From the NCBI GenBank assembly GCA_049115715.1, contig JAGDZQ010000003.1:62001-126000 (forward strand): a stretch of 64,000 bases of DNA. Direction: 5' to 3'. The notes under the pieces were generated by a model. It was not told the DNA's origin and did not search any database. It was given only the letters and a program-made list of their open reading frames with translations. Source of the stretch: JAMZMI01 sp049115715. GTDB taxonomy: Bacteria; Bacteroidota; Bacteroidia; Cytophagales; Cyclobacteriaceae. This document shows, piece by piece, positions 18,701 to 28,031 of this stretch; the first letter of the stretch is position 1, and each line of letters starts with the position of its first letter. The position numbers and the translations under genes were made by a program.

Positions 18701-19668
18701 GAGAGCCATGTGGAGTTTGGCTTTGCACTTGTAGAAACAAGGTGCAGGTGCGTTTTATTGTCCTCATAAAAGCGGGTGAGAGGTATCTGATGTATCTTCT
18801 TTAAACTTTCATCGAAAATAGAAATCCCGTCTGCGTCCGACATCCAGAGTCGGTTTTTGTCATCTTCGCGGACATATAAGATTTGATTTCTCTTATTTCC
18901 AAAATTGATAAGATTTTGATCTCTTAAAACCAAGCCTGGATTTCCTGAAGAAAGTAGCGTACTATTAAAGTATTCCAAACAAAAGAAATGTTGATTTCCA
19001 AAGTATGGGTCTTTGTAGATTCTTTTGGATTTACTTGTCTTAACATCGAAGATATTTAACCCAAACCAGGTACCTACAAATAAATTCCCGTCTTCATCTT
19101 CATCAAGGGACAGCACATTATTATGACTGATGGAAAGACTATCGTCTTCATCAAACTGAAATCGCTCAAACTCCCCGGTCGCTCTGTTCATTCGATTGAG
19201 GCCTCCTCCATCTGTCCCAATATACAATTGCCCTACTGACGTCTCGAAGATTACTTTGATTTCATTGAAACTGATACTCCTGGAGTCGTCACTCTTGTGC
19301 AAATAGCGATAAAAGCAGTCACAATCTCGGTTATATCTAAGCAAGCCTCCTCCGTAGGTACCTACCCATAAGGTCCCATTCTTATCTTCATAGAGGCACG
19401 AAATGTTATTGTCAGTGATGCTTGTACTGTCTTTCGGGTCTCTCTTATAGTTTTTGAATTGTCCTCCATCGTATCTCCATAGGCCGCCTTTGGAAGCAAT
19501 CCATACAAACCCGTATCTATCTTCCAAAACAGCTCTGATGTTAGTCTCCGTTGGAAGCTGAAAATATGTGATCTCAAAATTATCTGTGCCTTGCAGTGAG
19601 GCATCTTGCGAGCAGAGCAACTCCGGAGCAAAAGCTATCAGCAGCATAAAATACCGGAGTTGTTTCAT
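15754..19668 (-). CDS. Hybrid two-component system regulator (HTCS: sensor, histidine kinase, receiver, AraC)
   Basis: About 1304 residues from the Met at 19668, chosen because it begins a signal peptide (KQLRYFMLLIAFAPELLCSQ); the frame stays open 48 codons further up. Domains: periplasmic two-part beta-propeller (about 20-660, many WIGTxxGL blades), Y_Y_Y domain (about 670-740), membrane helix near 776, HisKA with FFTNISHELRTPLTLI (phospho-His near 816), HATPase with NLISNAFKYNAKGG and DSGPGIP, receiver with VEDHEDIR and acceptor Asp in DVMMP (near 1107), and an AraC helix-turn-helix (about 1205-1300). HTCS proteins sense oligosaccharides in the periplasm and activate neighbouring polysaccharide genes. 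This one is divergent from two GH28 genes and a sulfatase, its likely targets. Confidence 0.95.
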   Translation of the reverse strand: MKQLRYFMLLIAFAPELLCSQDASLQGTDNFEITYFQLPTETNIRAVLEDRYGFVWIASKGGLWRYDGGQFKNYKRDPKDSTSITDNNISCLYEDKNGTLWVGTYGGGLLRYNRDCDCFYRYLHKSDDSRSISFNEIKVIFETSVGQLYIGTDGGGLNRMNRATGEFERFQFDEDDSLSISHNNVLSLDEDEDGNLFVGTWFGLNIFDVKTSKSKRIYKDPYFGNQHFFCLEYFNSTLLSSGNPGLVLRDQNLINFGNKRNQILYVREDDKNRLWMSDADGISIFDESLKKIHQIPLTRFYEDNKTHLHLVSTSAKPNSTWLSGENSSFFLVEEKPEIFKPFLLPSSISSLIQTQSYYWVLVGHQLQIFRKSDETLHHVVTDLKGRIRFTSKDGNHIWVADGKYYRKYSESGQKLEEHPRIDDFPFTAISQSGNDKIWTGRILGADVYNSQSREITRFDCEPDNPEGIGYFHWTSQIFEDHLGQIWIGTKGDGLKRFDSETMTFVHYRQEIGDTTTINNNFVNEIFEDGEFNLWIGTNTGLCRLDQTDDTFVQYDFPELQDKSVYAIEQDDQDNLWIGTSNGLLRISADHDEIRILNEQDGVLSNKIYDASLKLDDGRLVFSTSKTPMVFDPEDVKPSTTKPVAFISELLINNELIRPGSSYISKNIEVEETIQMDYTDKKFEFALRVIHYKNNARCKFRYKLEGFDKDWIEAQNNPKATYTNIPPGNYTFRVKASNEDGIWNDQITEIDVIITPPIWEILWVRIIGAILIIVILILAIRQIIKRERAKTKFEIERERVKQIEEVTQMKLRFFTNISHELRTPLTLITSPLEKYVREHVAPKDTVLNMMYKNSTRLLELVNQVLDFRKLESKQQPLRVLPQRDLAMFENIRSAYSYWSNDKQIDFQVNTPDIKSTIHFDPDILEKIITNLISNAFKYNAKGGQVTLTAHIENIEESGDNLTKGIMHIKVTDSGPGIPKDVQSKIFERFYQLSDTEVPAYGSGIGLSLTSELVSLHKGLINLESDIGKGTHFFIQIPVGSDDYTKTSEELSVYPELDPESTVILIVEDHEDIRNYLLEELGDQYEMLEAEDGRSGLNKALAIIPDVIISDVMMPQINGIQMANQLKNNELTAHIPILFLSARGATQHKLEGLAAGASDYISKPFNTQEIKLKVQNLLETRNRQIEKYQKEGRSTIQKTKENSYLLKINTIIQANISNSQFSVETLCEELAIGRSQLYRKILALTGKSIIEYINSYRLSIALELIKQGQHSLKQIAFQVGYNDNHYFSRSFKKEFGNPPSHYLPKQ

Positions 19669-19883
19669 TAAATTTTCATCCGTGTTTAGAACATCCAAAA
19701 TAATCATTCTGAAATATCTACATTTGGATTTTCCAGACCTTTTGATGGATATTTTCAGAAATGTTGGCGAAAGTGAGTTTCTGGATACTCCTCTGGTTTT
19801 GTGACACAGCAAGGTTGCTCAAAGGAATGCTCATAAAACAATCTCGAATTACCATAATTTAAGCATTTACTAATTCTGATTAA

Positions 19884-21275
19884 ATGAAATCAATATCTAT
19901 TGCTCTACTCCTCCTACTGTCTATTCCGGCTTTTTCAAAAACTTATAATGTAATGGACTTTGGTGCCATAGGAGATGGCATTACTAAGGATACTCAAGCT
20001 GTACAAGACGCTATAGATGCTTGCACCAAAAGTGGTGGTGGAACCGTTTTGATTCCTTCGGGCAAAACAGTTGTGGTCGGAACCATTTATCTCAAAGATT
20101 TTGTCACGCTTCATATAGAAAATGGAGGAACACTTCTGGGGAGTCCTGACATAGCTGATTACGCAACGGATACCCACAAAAACATGTATAAAAAGGAACC
20201 TCATATGAACAGGTGCTTGATTTTTGCGAAGAACGCAAAGTCCTTTGCTATTGAGGGATACGGAACCATAGATGGAAATGGGCATCCGCAAAACCTGAAT
20301 AACAAGAATGGCGGCAGACCAATGCTCATGCGATTCATGAACTGTAGGGATATTCATATGCGAGATGTCACCATCATCAACCCCGCAGCTTGGGTATCCG
20401 CCTGGCTCTACTGCGATGAAATTGTGGTAGATGGCATCCGAATTCACAGTCGAGTCAATAACAACGGGGACGGTTTGGATTTCGATGGCTGTACAAATGT
20501 GCGGGTTTCCAACTCCTCTTTTGACACGAGCGACGATTCCATTTGCCTTCAAGCATCTTTGCCAGAAAAGCCCTGTAAAAATGTGGTGATCACAAACTGC
20601 ACTTTTGAAAGTAAATGGGCAGGAATGCGCATAGGATTACTTTCTCGTGGCGATTTCGAATCTGTGACTGTTACCAATTGCACCTTTAGCAACATCGATG
20701 ACTCGGGTTTGAAAATTCAAATGAACGAGGGAGGCGAAATGAAAAACATGACTTTTTCAAACCTAACTATGAAAAACGTTCCTCGCCCTATTTTCATGAC
20801 TTTCACCCAACAGAAAGCTTGCGTCGATGCACCCGAAGAGATGTATCCTATGAAATCCATGCACGATTTTATTTTTACAGGTATATCGGTGGACAATCGG
20901 GAGCTGGATAAAAACTCCGCCATCTTCATCACAGGAATGCCCAATAATTATATCGAAAACATCATCTTGAGAGATATTCAGTTTAAGGTTGCGGGGGGAG
21001 GCACTGTGGCAGATGCGGACAAAACGGATCACAATGAGTATACGCTCGAAGTGCTCAATGGATGGTGGCCTGAATTTAGCGGAGTAGGCACCCTTCCTGC
21101 TCACGGCGTTTTTGCCAGACATATCTCAGGCCTTTTTATCGACAATGTGCATATCTCTACAGAAACCAAAGATGCCAGACCTGCCGTCGTTTTTGATGAT
21201 GTAGTGAATGGAAACACTTCAAACATTTTTTCCAATGGACTTATGGTGAAGGACGAGGATATTGTGAGAAAATAA
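19884..21275 (+). CDS. GH28 family glycoside hydrolase (polygalacturonase-like), secreted
   Basis: 463 residues with a signal peptide (SISIALLLLLSIPAFSK). It then starts as GH28 enzymes do (YNVMDFGAIGDGITKDTQAV), followed by right-handed beta-helix coils. Catalytic-site motifs appear as NNNGDGLDFDG and DTSDDSICL. The canonical Gly-His-Gly is replaced by KWAGMRIG, as in many Bacteroidota GH28-like proteins, so the substrate may not be plain homogalacturonan. It is the first gene after the HTCS divergent promoter, 116 bp before the next GH28 start. Confidence 0.9.
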   Translation: MKSISIALLLLLSIPAFSKTYNVMDFGAIGDGITKDTQAVQDAIDACTKSGGGTVLIPSGKTVVVGTIYLKDFVTLHIENGGTLLGSPDIADYATDTHKNMYKKEPHMNRCLIFAKNAKSFAIEGYGTIDGNGHPQNLNNKNGGRPMLMRFMNCRDIHMRDVTIINPAAWVSAWLYCDEIVVDGIRIHSRVNNNGDGLDFDGCTNVRVSNSSFDTSDDSICLQASLPEKPCKNVVITNCTFESKWAGMRIGLLSRGDFESVTVTNCTFSNIDDSGLKIQMNEGGEMKNMTFSNLTMKNVPRPIFMTFTQQKACVDAPEEMYPMKSMHDFIFTGISVDNRELDKNSAIFITGMPNNYIENIILRDIQFKVAGGGTVADADKTDHNEYTLEVLNGWWPEFSGVGTLPAHGVFARHISGLFIDNVHISTETKDARPAVVFDDVVNGNTSNIFSNGLMVKDEDIVRK

Positions 21276-21391
21276 AGGACAAGGTCTTTTTGTCACGATT
21301 TAAAGGGGTATTAAATCAGAATGCAAGTTACCCCCAGCACATAACCAGCATTCATTATACATTTACCAGCATTGTAAAACATATTAATCAG

Positions 21392-22807
21392 ATGAATAAA
21401 CCGTTCGTTTTCCTCTTTTTTCTAACGCTGCTTATAGGTGTCTCATCCTGCGAGGAGAAAGTAAAAAAATATGACATCACGGATTTTGGAGCAAAGGGAG
21501 ATTATAAAACGCTTAATACCAAAGCCATGCAATCTGCTATCGATGCATGCTATGAAAATGGTGGAGGAATTGTCAACGTACCATTTGGTGGCTTTATAAC
21601 AGGCACTTTGATTCTTAAGGATAGAGTTGTACTGAATCTGGAGAACGGTGGCGAAATAATAGGAAGTAAACGTCTTCTCGATTATGTCAATATTGATCCT
21701 TTTACTGATGCAGTCGGCCAAAAAAGGGGGAATTGTCTCATTGGAGCAGTAGATGCTTCTGATATCGGGATTACGGGCTCAGGGAAAATTATCGGAAGAG
21801 GAGAATACTTTAGAGTTGATAGTCTCAAAAAGGCTGCTGAAATAAGGAATCTGCCCTACGATTACAAAGCATTCAACGAGCGCCCATTTTTGTTGCGATT
21901 CGTTAGATCCAATGACATTGTTCTAAAAGGAGTTAACCTAAGTCGCCCCGCTGCATGGACTGTACACTTCTTCCAATGTAAGGGTGTGGACATTGAAAAA
22001 ATAAGCATCAAAAGCCACTCTAATAAAAACAATGATGGTATAGATGTTGACTCTAGCTCTGACTTCTTCATACGCGATTGTGATATCGATAGCTCCGATG
22101 ATGCACTTTGTTTTAAAACCACAAGCCCTGTGGCCACTTCCAACATCAGAGTATCTCGATGCAGGCTCTCTAGTGAATGGGGGGCAATTAAGTTTGGAAC
22201 AGAATCGATGGGAGACTTTACCAATATACGTATTGACAGTTGCTTCATCAAAAACACTCGCGGTGGTGGCATAAAGATGTTGAGTGTAGATGGTGCAAAC
22301 ATCAGCAACATAAAAATCAATCAAATCGTAATGGAAGAAGTGGATATGCCTATATTCATGAGACTGGGCGAGCGATTAAGAACCTACCGAGATGCAGAGC
22401 AGCAGAAGGTCGGATCTATCGACAACATCTCGATTTCCAATATAAGAGCGACCTGCAGAAAACAAGAAGAATCCCGCGTCTCGCCTCCTTCTGGTATTTT
22501 CATTACAGGTACTCCCAATCACAAAATCGGATCCATTCATCTACAAAATATTTTCATACAGCTCCCCGGGGGTGGCACAGCAGAGCAAGCTGAATTCGTC
22601 CCTGAAGAGCAAGAAACCAAGTACCCTGAGTTTAGCTTTTTTGGAGTACTTCCAGCTTTTGGCATGTATGCCAGACACGTGGAAAACATCGCAATCAATG
22701 ACTTCAAAGTACAATTGCGCAATTCTGATTTGAGAGAGAACATACTCATGAAAGATGTAGATAACAAAACCATTTTAAACACCACCGTAATTAATTCTAA
22801 GAAATGA
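21392..22807 (+). CDS. GH28 family glycoside hydrolase, lipoprotein
   Basis: 471 residues from the Met at 21392, chosen because it begins a lipoprotein signal (FVFLFFLTLLIGVSSCEE); the upstream frame is open to 21290 but encodes no signal. Core motifs are KKYDITDFGAKGDYKTLN, NNDGIDVDSSSD and DSSDDALCF, then EWGAIKFGTES in place of the usual GHG. It is paralogous to the preceding gene. The stop overlaps the start of the sulfatase gene (ATGA), so the two are coupled and probably act on the same sulfated, uronate-containing glycan. Confidence 0.9.
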   Translation: MNKPFVFLFFLTLLIGVSSCEEKVKKYDITDFGAKGDYKTLNTKAMQSAIDACYENGGGIVNVPFGGFITGTLILKDRVVLNLENGGEIIGSKRLLDYVNIDPFTDAVGQKRGNCLIGAVDASDIGITGSGKIIGRGEYFRVDSLKKAAEIRNLPYDYKAFNERPFLLRFVRSNDIVLKGVNLSRPAAWTVHFFQCKGVDIEKISIKSHSNKNNDGIDVDSSSDFFIRDCDIDSSDDALCFKTTSPVATSNIRVSRCRLSSEWGAIKFGTESMGDFTNIRIDSCFIKNTRGGGIKMLSVDGANISNIKINQIVMEEVDMPIFMRLGERLRTYRDAEQQKVGSIDNISISNIRATCRKQEESRVSPPSGIFITGTPNHKIGSIHLQNIFIQLPGGGTAEQAEFVPEEQETKYPEFSFFGVLPAFGMYARHVENIAINDFKVQLRNSDLRENILMKDVDNKTILNTTVINSKK

Positions 22808-24381
22808 GCTGTTTCAGAAATACAAAGTTTCAAGTCAAAAACGCTTTCATTTTTTGTATCTGCGTACTACTGGCACTTTCTTCAAATGCCTCCACCCTTG
22901 ACAAAAAGAAGCCCAAAAAACCGAATGTATTGGTTATCTATACTGACGATCACCGATACTCGGGTGTCCAGGCTTTGGGTCAGCAAAAGGTAAAAACTCC
23001 AAACATGGATGCGTTAGCTACTGATGGAGTTGCTTTCACTAATGCTTATTTGATGGGTGCTTTTTCCGGTGCTACTTGCATTCCTAGTCGGGCCATGCTG
23101 CTGACTGGAAGGCACGTGTTTCAGCTGGAAGGGCAAGGGCACAAAATCCCAGAACAACACACCACAATAGGAGAAGTTTTTCAGCAGGCTGGATACAAAA
23201 CACATATCGTGGGCAAGTGGCACCAAGACAATGCCTCTCTCGTAAGGACATTTGAAAGTGGCGACAAAATAATGGGACGTGGGGTGTATCTGACAGATCA
23301 CTTTAGAATGCCTTTCTGGGATTGGGATGAAAGCGGTCAATTCAAAAGGGAAGATGCCTATCTACTAACCTACGACGAAGATGGTGATGTTAAAAGAAGA
23401 CCACTCACCAAAGATGATAAAAAAGGCCCTACAGGTACAGAAGCCTCTGGTCCTCACACCTCAGAGGTCTTTGCTGATCATGCCTCCAAATTCATAGAAG
23501 GCTACAAGGGAAAAGAGCCCTTTATGATGTACTTGGCCTTTCATGCGCCGCATGATCCAAGGCAGGCTCCTCAGAAATATCGGGATATGTATCCACCAGA
23601 GGAAATCGAACTCACTCCCTCGTATATGCCTCAGCATCCATTTGACAATGGACACATGTTCCTGAGGGATGAAGAGCTAGCTCCCTGGCCTAGAACTCCC
23701 GAAATCGCCAGACAGCAATTGGCAGATTACTATGCCATCATTACTCATCTGGATGATCAGATTGGCCGTGTGATGGAGGCATTAAAATCGAGTGGACAGT
23801 ATGAAAATACGCTTATTATATTCGCTGGTGACAGTGGTCTCGGAGTTGGCAACCATGGCCTCCTCGGCAAGCAAAACATCTATGACGAAGATGGGGTGCA
23901 TATTCCTCTCATCTTTTCTGGAAACTTGATTGAGCAAAAAGGAACAAGAGTAGGCGCACTGGCATATACGCACGATATCTTTCCTACCATTTGTGATTTT
24001 GCCAATCTCCCGATTCCTTCTTCGGTCTCCGGGCAAAGTCTGAAGCCAGTTATCAAAGGTGAGATTTCTGAGGTGAGGGATTATACATATCATGCCTATA
24101 GGCAGTTTCAGCGCGCCTATAGAAAAGATGGTTTCAAACTAATCGAGTATGTAAGAGCAGAAGATTTCAATAAAAAGAAAGGAGCCTTTGAAGCAGGCTC
24201 AAGAGTAACCCAACTGTTCAATGTAGCGCTTGATCCATGGGAGACACAAGACTTATCAATATTTCCTCAATATCAGGAACGCCTTGAGCAAATGAAATTA
24301 GAAATGCGCGAAAGGGCGATCGAGCTTGGCGATAAGAAAGAAAGCATCAATGAGAAATATGATTTCTGGGATTATTATTAA
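22804..24381 (+). CDS. Sulfatase (type I, formylglycine-dependent), secreted
   Basis: 525 residues with a signal peptide (FIFCICVLLALSSNAS). The first metal site is VLVIYTDDHRYSG. The formylglycine motif is CIPSRAMLLTGR. Later metal/active residues are in LAFHAPHDPRQAPQ and IIFAGDSGLGVGNHGLLGKQ. Cys-type sulfatases need a maturase, not present in this window. It removes sulfate esters from a polysaccharide, here presumably the glycan cut by the two GH28 enzymes. It is closely similar in motifs to the sulfatase at 29567. Confidence 0.95.
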   Translation: MSCFRNTKFQVKNAFIFCICVLLALSSNASTLDKKKPKKPNVLVIYTDDHRYSGVQALGQQKVKTPNMDALATDGVAFTNAYLMGAFSGATCIPSRAMLLTGRHVFQLEGQGHKIPEQHTTIGEVFQQAGYKTHIVGKWHQDNASLVRTFESGDKIMGRGVYLTDHFRMPFWDWDESGQFKREDAYLLTYDEDGDVKRRPLTKDDKKGPTGTEASGPHTSEVFADHASKFIEGYKGKEPFMMYLAFHAPHDPRQAPQKYRDMYPPEEIELTPSYMPQHPFDNGHMFLRDEELAPWPRTPEIARQQLADYYAIITHLDDQIGRVMEALKSSGQYENTLIIFAGDSGLGVGNHGLLGKQNIYDEDGVHIPLIFSGNLIEQKGTRVGALAYTHDIFPTICDFANLPIPSSVSGQSLKPVIKGEISEVRDYTYHAYRQFQRAYRKDGFKLIEYVRAEDFNKKKGAFEAGSRVTQLFNVALDPWETQDLSIFPQYQERLEQMKLEMRERAIELGDKKESINEKYDFWDYY

Positions 24382-24399
24382 ACGTACACCATCCTTGTT

Positions 24400-24439
24400 A
24401 AAAAGTCCAGAATCTAGTAGGCATGTATAGATTCTGGAC
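24400..24439 (-). terminator. Rho-independent-type terminator for the 24512-26767 gene
   Basis: A perfect 12-bp inverted repeat (24405-24416 and 24428-24439, 11-base loop) is followed on the minus strand by five T (24400-24404). It lies 73 bp past the stop of the large secreted protein gene. A second, weaker inverted repeat (24470-24479/24495-24504) stands between them. Confidence 0.65.
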
Positions 24440-24511
24440 ATAGACCTTCATTCAACATCCTCTTACCTGAGTTCGATTTAGATGCCACCTAAAAAAATCG
24501 AACTTCGTTTA

Positions 24512-26767
24512 TTAGTTCTTCCTATATATTTTTAATAGAGGGATATCTACTGCCAGATATAAAGCCACCTGACCAATTCCATTTTGGGTTTCACCAATTT
24601 TTCTCAGCTCAGGAGAGAATCGATATCCAACTCCTGCCGTGATCGGAATATTTTTCATTCCTACTTCAAAAAACAGTCCCGGAGAGATCACACTTTCAAG
24701 GCTAATATTTTCATTCTGAACATCCATTTTCGTGTCTGTCATTCCATTGGCTTCTTCTATGTCTGCTTTACCCGATAAATTATAGGTGCCAATTGCTCCC
24801 AAATCCACGATAGAAGCAAAAAAACCAAAAGAACAAGCTTTTTGATCAGCGTCTCCCTTTCCTGCCCAGGTGTAAGACAACCCAACAGGAAGAAACAATC
24901 CACCAAAGCCACCCAGATTTTCTCCATCTCCAAACTCATTGCCTATGATTCCTCCGGCATATCCCTGAAGCATGAGATTTTGCTTACCAGCCATTCTTTT
25001 TAAACGAAAGGAGCCCACCGGCATAATAAAAGAGTCAAGCACATTTTTAATCTCCTCCTCGCTTTTTGCTAAGGTTACTTCAGATATAAAACTGACAATT
25101 CGAAAAAACTCATCAGGAAACGACAGGACGATGCTCTGAATTTCTTCACTTATTATCTTCTTTACGTCCTTATCCTTACCCGCTAAATCCTTCAACAAAT
25201 CAAGGTTTTGGAAAATGAAGGAGGACATAGAAATCTCCCCTTCAAACTGAAAATTATGCGATTTTATAGACTCAATAATGTTATCATATTTGGAAGAGTT
25301 TAACGCTTTTATTCTGTTTTCGATATTTATTTTAACCTGATCAAGCCGGGTGCTTATTTCATTGTAAGCTTTCACATCTGCTTTACTTATTATATCAAGT
25401 AGATATGGCAGCACCTTCCCGTAATCTTTGCTTTGGATCGCCACAAATGAATCGCTTATCAAACCTTGGATGGCAACTATTCTTTCCAATGAGGTTTTGA
25501 TATCGTTGTAATTAGTTGTGCCCTTCTTAAAACCCTCCGTGAGTGAAATCATTACCTCCATTGCCTTAGTAGAGTTCATCATTAGGCTAAGAAAAGACTG
25601 ATCGGCATTGACACCATCCGCATTCTGTATAGCTTTTTGAATTTTCTCCAAACGATCTGTCAACACTTCGACATTGATCATCAACTTTTCAATTCTGGAG
25701 AAGTCTAAATTATCCAACAGAACACCTTCTCTCTTTAATTCACACATAATAAATGATACAAGAAACACCTTCCCCTGTCTCCCCAACTTTTGAACGTCAG
25801 ACCTCAACGCCCATGGAGAGTCTCTCGTATTATCTCTTCTTGACTTCAGAGACTCATTTAAAGTATTCACAAATTGAAAATAGGGCTTAAATCTATTGGC
25901 ATGATCTATAGATGAGTTTAACAAGGACAAACTCGTGGATGGGTGATCTCCTTCAGCCAGTCCACTGCCAAAAGTTGCTATTGCTGAAAGTACCTCTGCC
26001 AGTTCAGGGTCGATCTTACCTTTCTTTTCAATAAACGAAAAAGTATGAATCGGCAACTGTCTGATATCCAGTTCAAATGCCCCTTTCCAGGTACTGCCCA
26101 AAGACGGGATTGTATACACGTCTTTGCTTTCAAATAGTTTGGCAGTATTGGGAACAAGTAGTTGAAGGTCTTCATTCTTTAGCTTCCGGCTAATTTCTTC
26201 AAAAAATGCATTGGCCAATTCTTTTTGCCCACGCTCAATCAAAAGGTTAGCTGTGGCGCTAAGTAAGGCTGTCGTAAAATCTCCTCCAATTGCTGTTGGT
26301 GCTACTCCTACTTTTTCAATTTGTTGACTTGCGGTTTGAGTAGACTTTAAATCATTGATCGTTAGAGAAAAGGGTTGTGCCACTACACCAGGAGTATTTT
26401 CCTCCTCCTCAGGAACGAGCTTCAAGAGTACCTCCCAATCAAGCAGGTGGTTATACTTTACAATCGTTTCGGCAATCTTTATAGGATCATTAGATTTGAT
26501 AATCTTGTAAGCAACATTATAAGTACGAAATATATTTAGAGATTCTGTCGGACTAAGATCCGCGTAACGCACCTCAAATGCCTCCTGATCATTAAATTCT
26601 TCGAGCAAATGATCTTCAGGAATCATGGTTAGTATCCTTGCTTTATCAAAAGCAGAATAGCCAATAGCTCCGGACTTATAAGCAGGGCTTGCTCCACCTT
26701 GAGCTCCAAGCTTGGAAATAATCAAAACAAGAAAAACGACAAATAGAATTTTGTTAACTAGGTGCAT
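24512..26767 (-). CDS. Large secreted helical protein with beta-barrel-like C-terminus, unknown
   Basis: 751 residues with a signal peptide (KILFVVFLVLIISKLGAQ). Residues about 50-590 are largely helical with no recognised domain. The last about 150 residues alternate aromatic and small residues in outer-membrane strand style (NLMLQGYAGGIIGNEFGDG, FLPVGLSYTWAG, ITAGVGYRFSPEL, QVALYLAVDIPL). I infer an outer-membrane protein with a long periplasmic helical part. It stands alone with its own terminator and is divergent from the bestrophin gene 200 bp away. No family recognised. Confidence 0.65.
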   Translation of the reverse strand: MHLVNKILFVVFLVLIISKLGAQGGASPAYKSGAIGYSAFDKARILTMIPEDHLLEEFNDQEAFEVRYADLSPTESLNIFRTYNVAYKIIKSNDPIKIAETIVKYNHLLDWEVLLKLVPEEEENTPGVVAQPFSLTINDLKSTQTASQQIEKVGVAPTAIGGDFTTALLSATANLLIERGQKELANAFFEEISRKLKNEDLQLLVPNTAKLFESKDVYTIPSLGSTWKGAFELDIRQLPIHTFSFIEKKGKIDPELAEVLSAIATFGSGLAEGDHPSTSLSLLNSSIDHANRFKPYFQFVNTLNESLKSRRDNTRDSPWALRSDVQKLGRQGKVFLVSFIMCELKREGVLLDNLDFSRIEKLMINVEVLTDRLEKIQKAIQNADGVNADQSFLSLMMNSTKAMEVMISLTEGFKKGTTNYNDIKTSLERIVAIQGLISDSFVAIQSKDYGKVLPYLLDIISKADVKAYNEISTRLDQVKINIENRIKALNSSKYDNIIESIKSHNFQFEGEISMSSFIFQNLDLLKDLAGKDKDVKKIISEEIQSIVLSFPDEFFRIVSFISEVTLAKSEEEIKNVLDSFIMPVGSFRLKRMAGKQNLMLQGYAGGIIGNEFGDGENLGGFGGLFLPVGLSYTWAGKGDADQKACSFGFFASIVDLGAIGTYNLSGKADIEEANGMTDTKMDVQNENISLESVISPGLFFEVGMKNIPITAGVGYRFSPELRKIGETQNGIGQVALYLAVDIPLLKIYRKN

Positions 26768-26967
26768 AGGTTATTAGGTTATGGATCATCTATCAACAGA
26801 CAATCAGGTATTGGTGATTAATTATGGAAAGTTCTGTGATTTACTTACAAACTCCAATACCCACTTTCAGGGATTTGATTTAGAAGGGACAAAATCAATT
26901 CCAAGAGTTATTCCACGAAATAGCTAATTGCTATATTGCTATTGTCTTAACTCGAAAACGATAGTCT

Positions 26968-28023
26968 ATGTACACCAGACGAACCTATAAAGCAATAGAA
27001 TTGGCCATGTGGACGCGGTTCGATACGCTCAAGTTCTTCTCCATCATATTAGTATGGGTCTCGATATATTATTTTCTGGATCTAGAATGGTTGAAAATCC
27101 CCTGGACACCCATAGCCCTGATAGGTACTGCCGTTGCTTTCATTATTGGTTTTCAGAACAATGCCGCTTATGACAGAATCTGGGAGGCACGTAAGATTTG
27201 GGGTGGCATAGTAAACACATCGCGTACATTTGGAATGTTCATTCAGGATATGCTCACCAATGAATACGCTGATTCCAAAAAATCGGAACAAGCCATTCAA
27301 GAAGAAGTAAAAACACTAACCTATCGTCACATTGCATGGATGACTGCTCTTCGTCACGCAATGAGGTCTCCAAAGCAATGGGAAACCACCGTCAACCAAA
27401 AAACTAATCAGGAATGGGCCATCAGTCCCCCGGAGAAAAAGAGTAATCTGGATGATGATTTGAAACCGTATCTAAGCAAGGAAGACGCTGACAGTATTCT
27501 TAGCAAAGACAATAAGCAAACTGCTCTACTTTACCAGCAATCTCACCATTTGCGAAGATTGAAAGAATCCGGAATGATCTGGGAGTTCTCTTTTTTAGAG
27601 TTGGAGGGTTTGCTTCAAGAGCTATTTTCACTTCAGGGCAAAAGCGAACGAATTAAGAACTTCCCCTACCCGAGACAATTCGCCACCCTCAATCATTACT
27701 TTATGTGGATTTTGCTGCTACTCTTGCCTGTAGCAATGGTGCCTCAGTTTGCAGAAATAGGGCGAGGAATTTCAGCCAATTACCCGCAGCTTGGAGATCT
27801 TTTCATTTGGATCTCCGTGCCTATTTATACTGCAATAGGATGGATTTTTCACACCATGGAAAGAATTGGGCGCACGGGGGAAAATCCATTCGAGGGCACC
27901 TCCAATGATGTACCCATCTCAACGATCGCGCGAGGGATTGAGATTGATCTGCGACAAAACTTAGGTGAGGCCAAAGAAGATATCCCGGCACAATTTCCAG
28001 CTGATTATAATGTGCAATTCTAA
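26968..28023 (+). CDS. Bestrophin-family ion channel protein
   Basis: 351 residues with the bestrophin/UPF0187 pattern: four hydrophobic helices (FFSIILVWVSIYYFLDL; IALIGTAVAFIIGFQNNAAY; two near residues 240-290) and the signature FQNNAAYDRIWEARKIWGGI. The neck and C-terminal parts (HTMERIGRTGENPFEG) match bacterial homologues that form pentameric ion channels. It is followed 8 bp later by a DUF1801 gene, suggesting an operon. Confidence 0.9.
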   Translation: MYTRRTYKAIELAMWTRFDTLKFFSIILVWVSIYYFLDLEWLKIPWTPIALIGTAVAFIIGFQNNAAYDRIWEARKIWGGIVNTSRTFGMFIQDMLTNEYADSKKSEQAIQEEVKTLTYRHIAWMTALRHAMRSPKQWETTVNQKTNQEWAISPPEKKSNLDDDLKPYLSKEDADSILSKDNKQTALLYQQSHHLRRLKESGMIWEFSFLELEGLLQELFSLQGKSERIKNFPYPRQFATLNHYFMWILLLLLPVAMVPQFAEIGRGISANYPQLGDLFIWISVPIYTAIGWIFHTMERIGRTGENPFEGTSNDVPISTIARGIEIDLRQNLGEAKEDIPAQFPADYNVQF

Positions 28024-28031
28024 GAAACACG

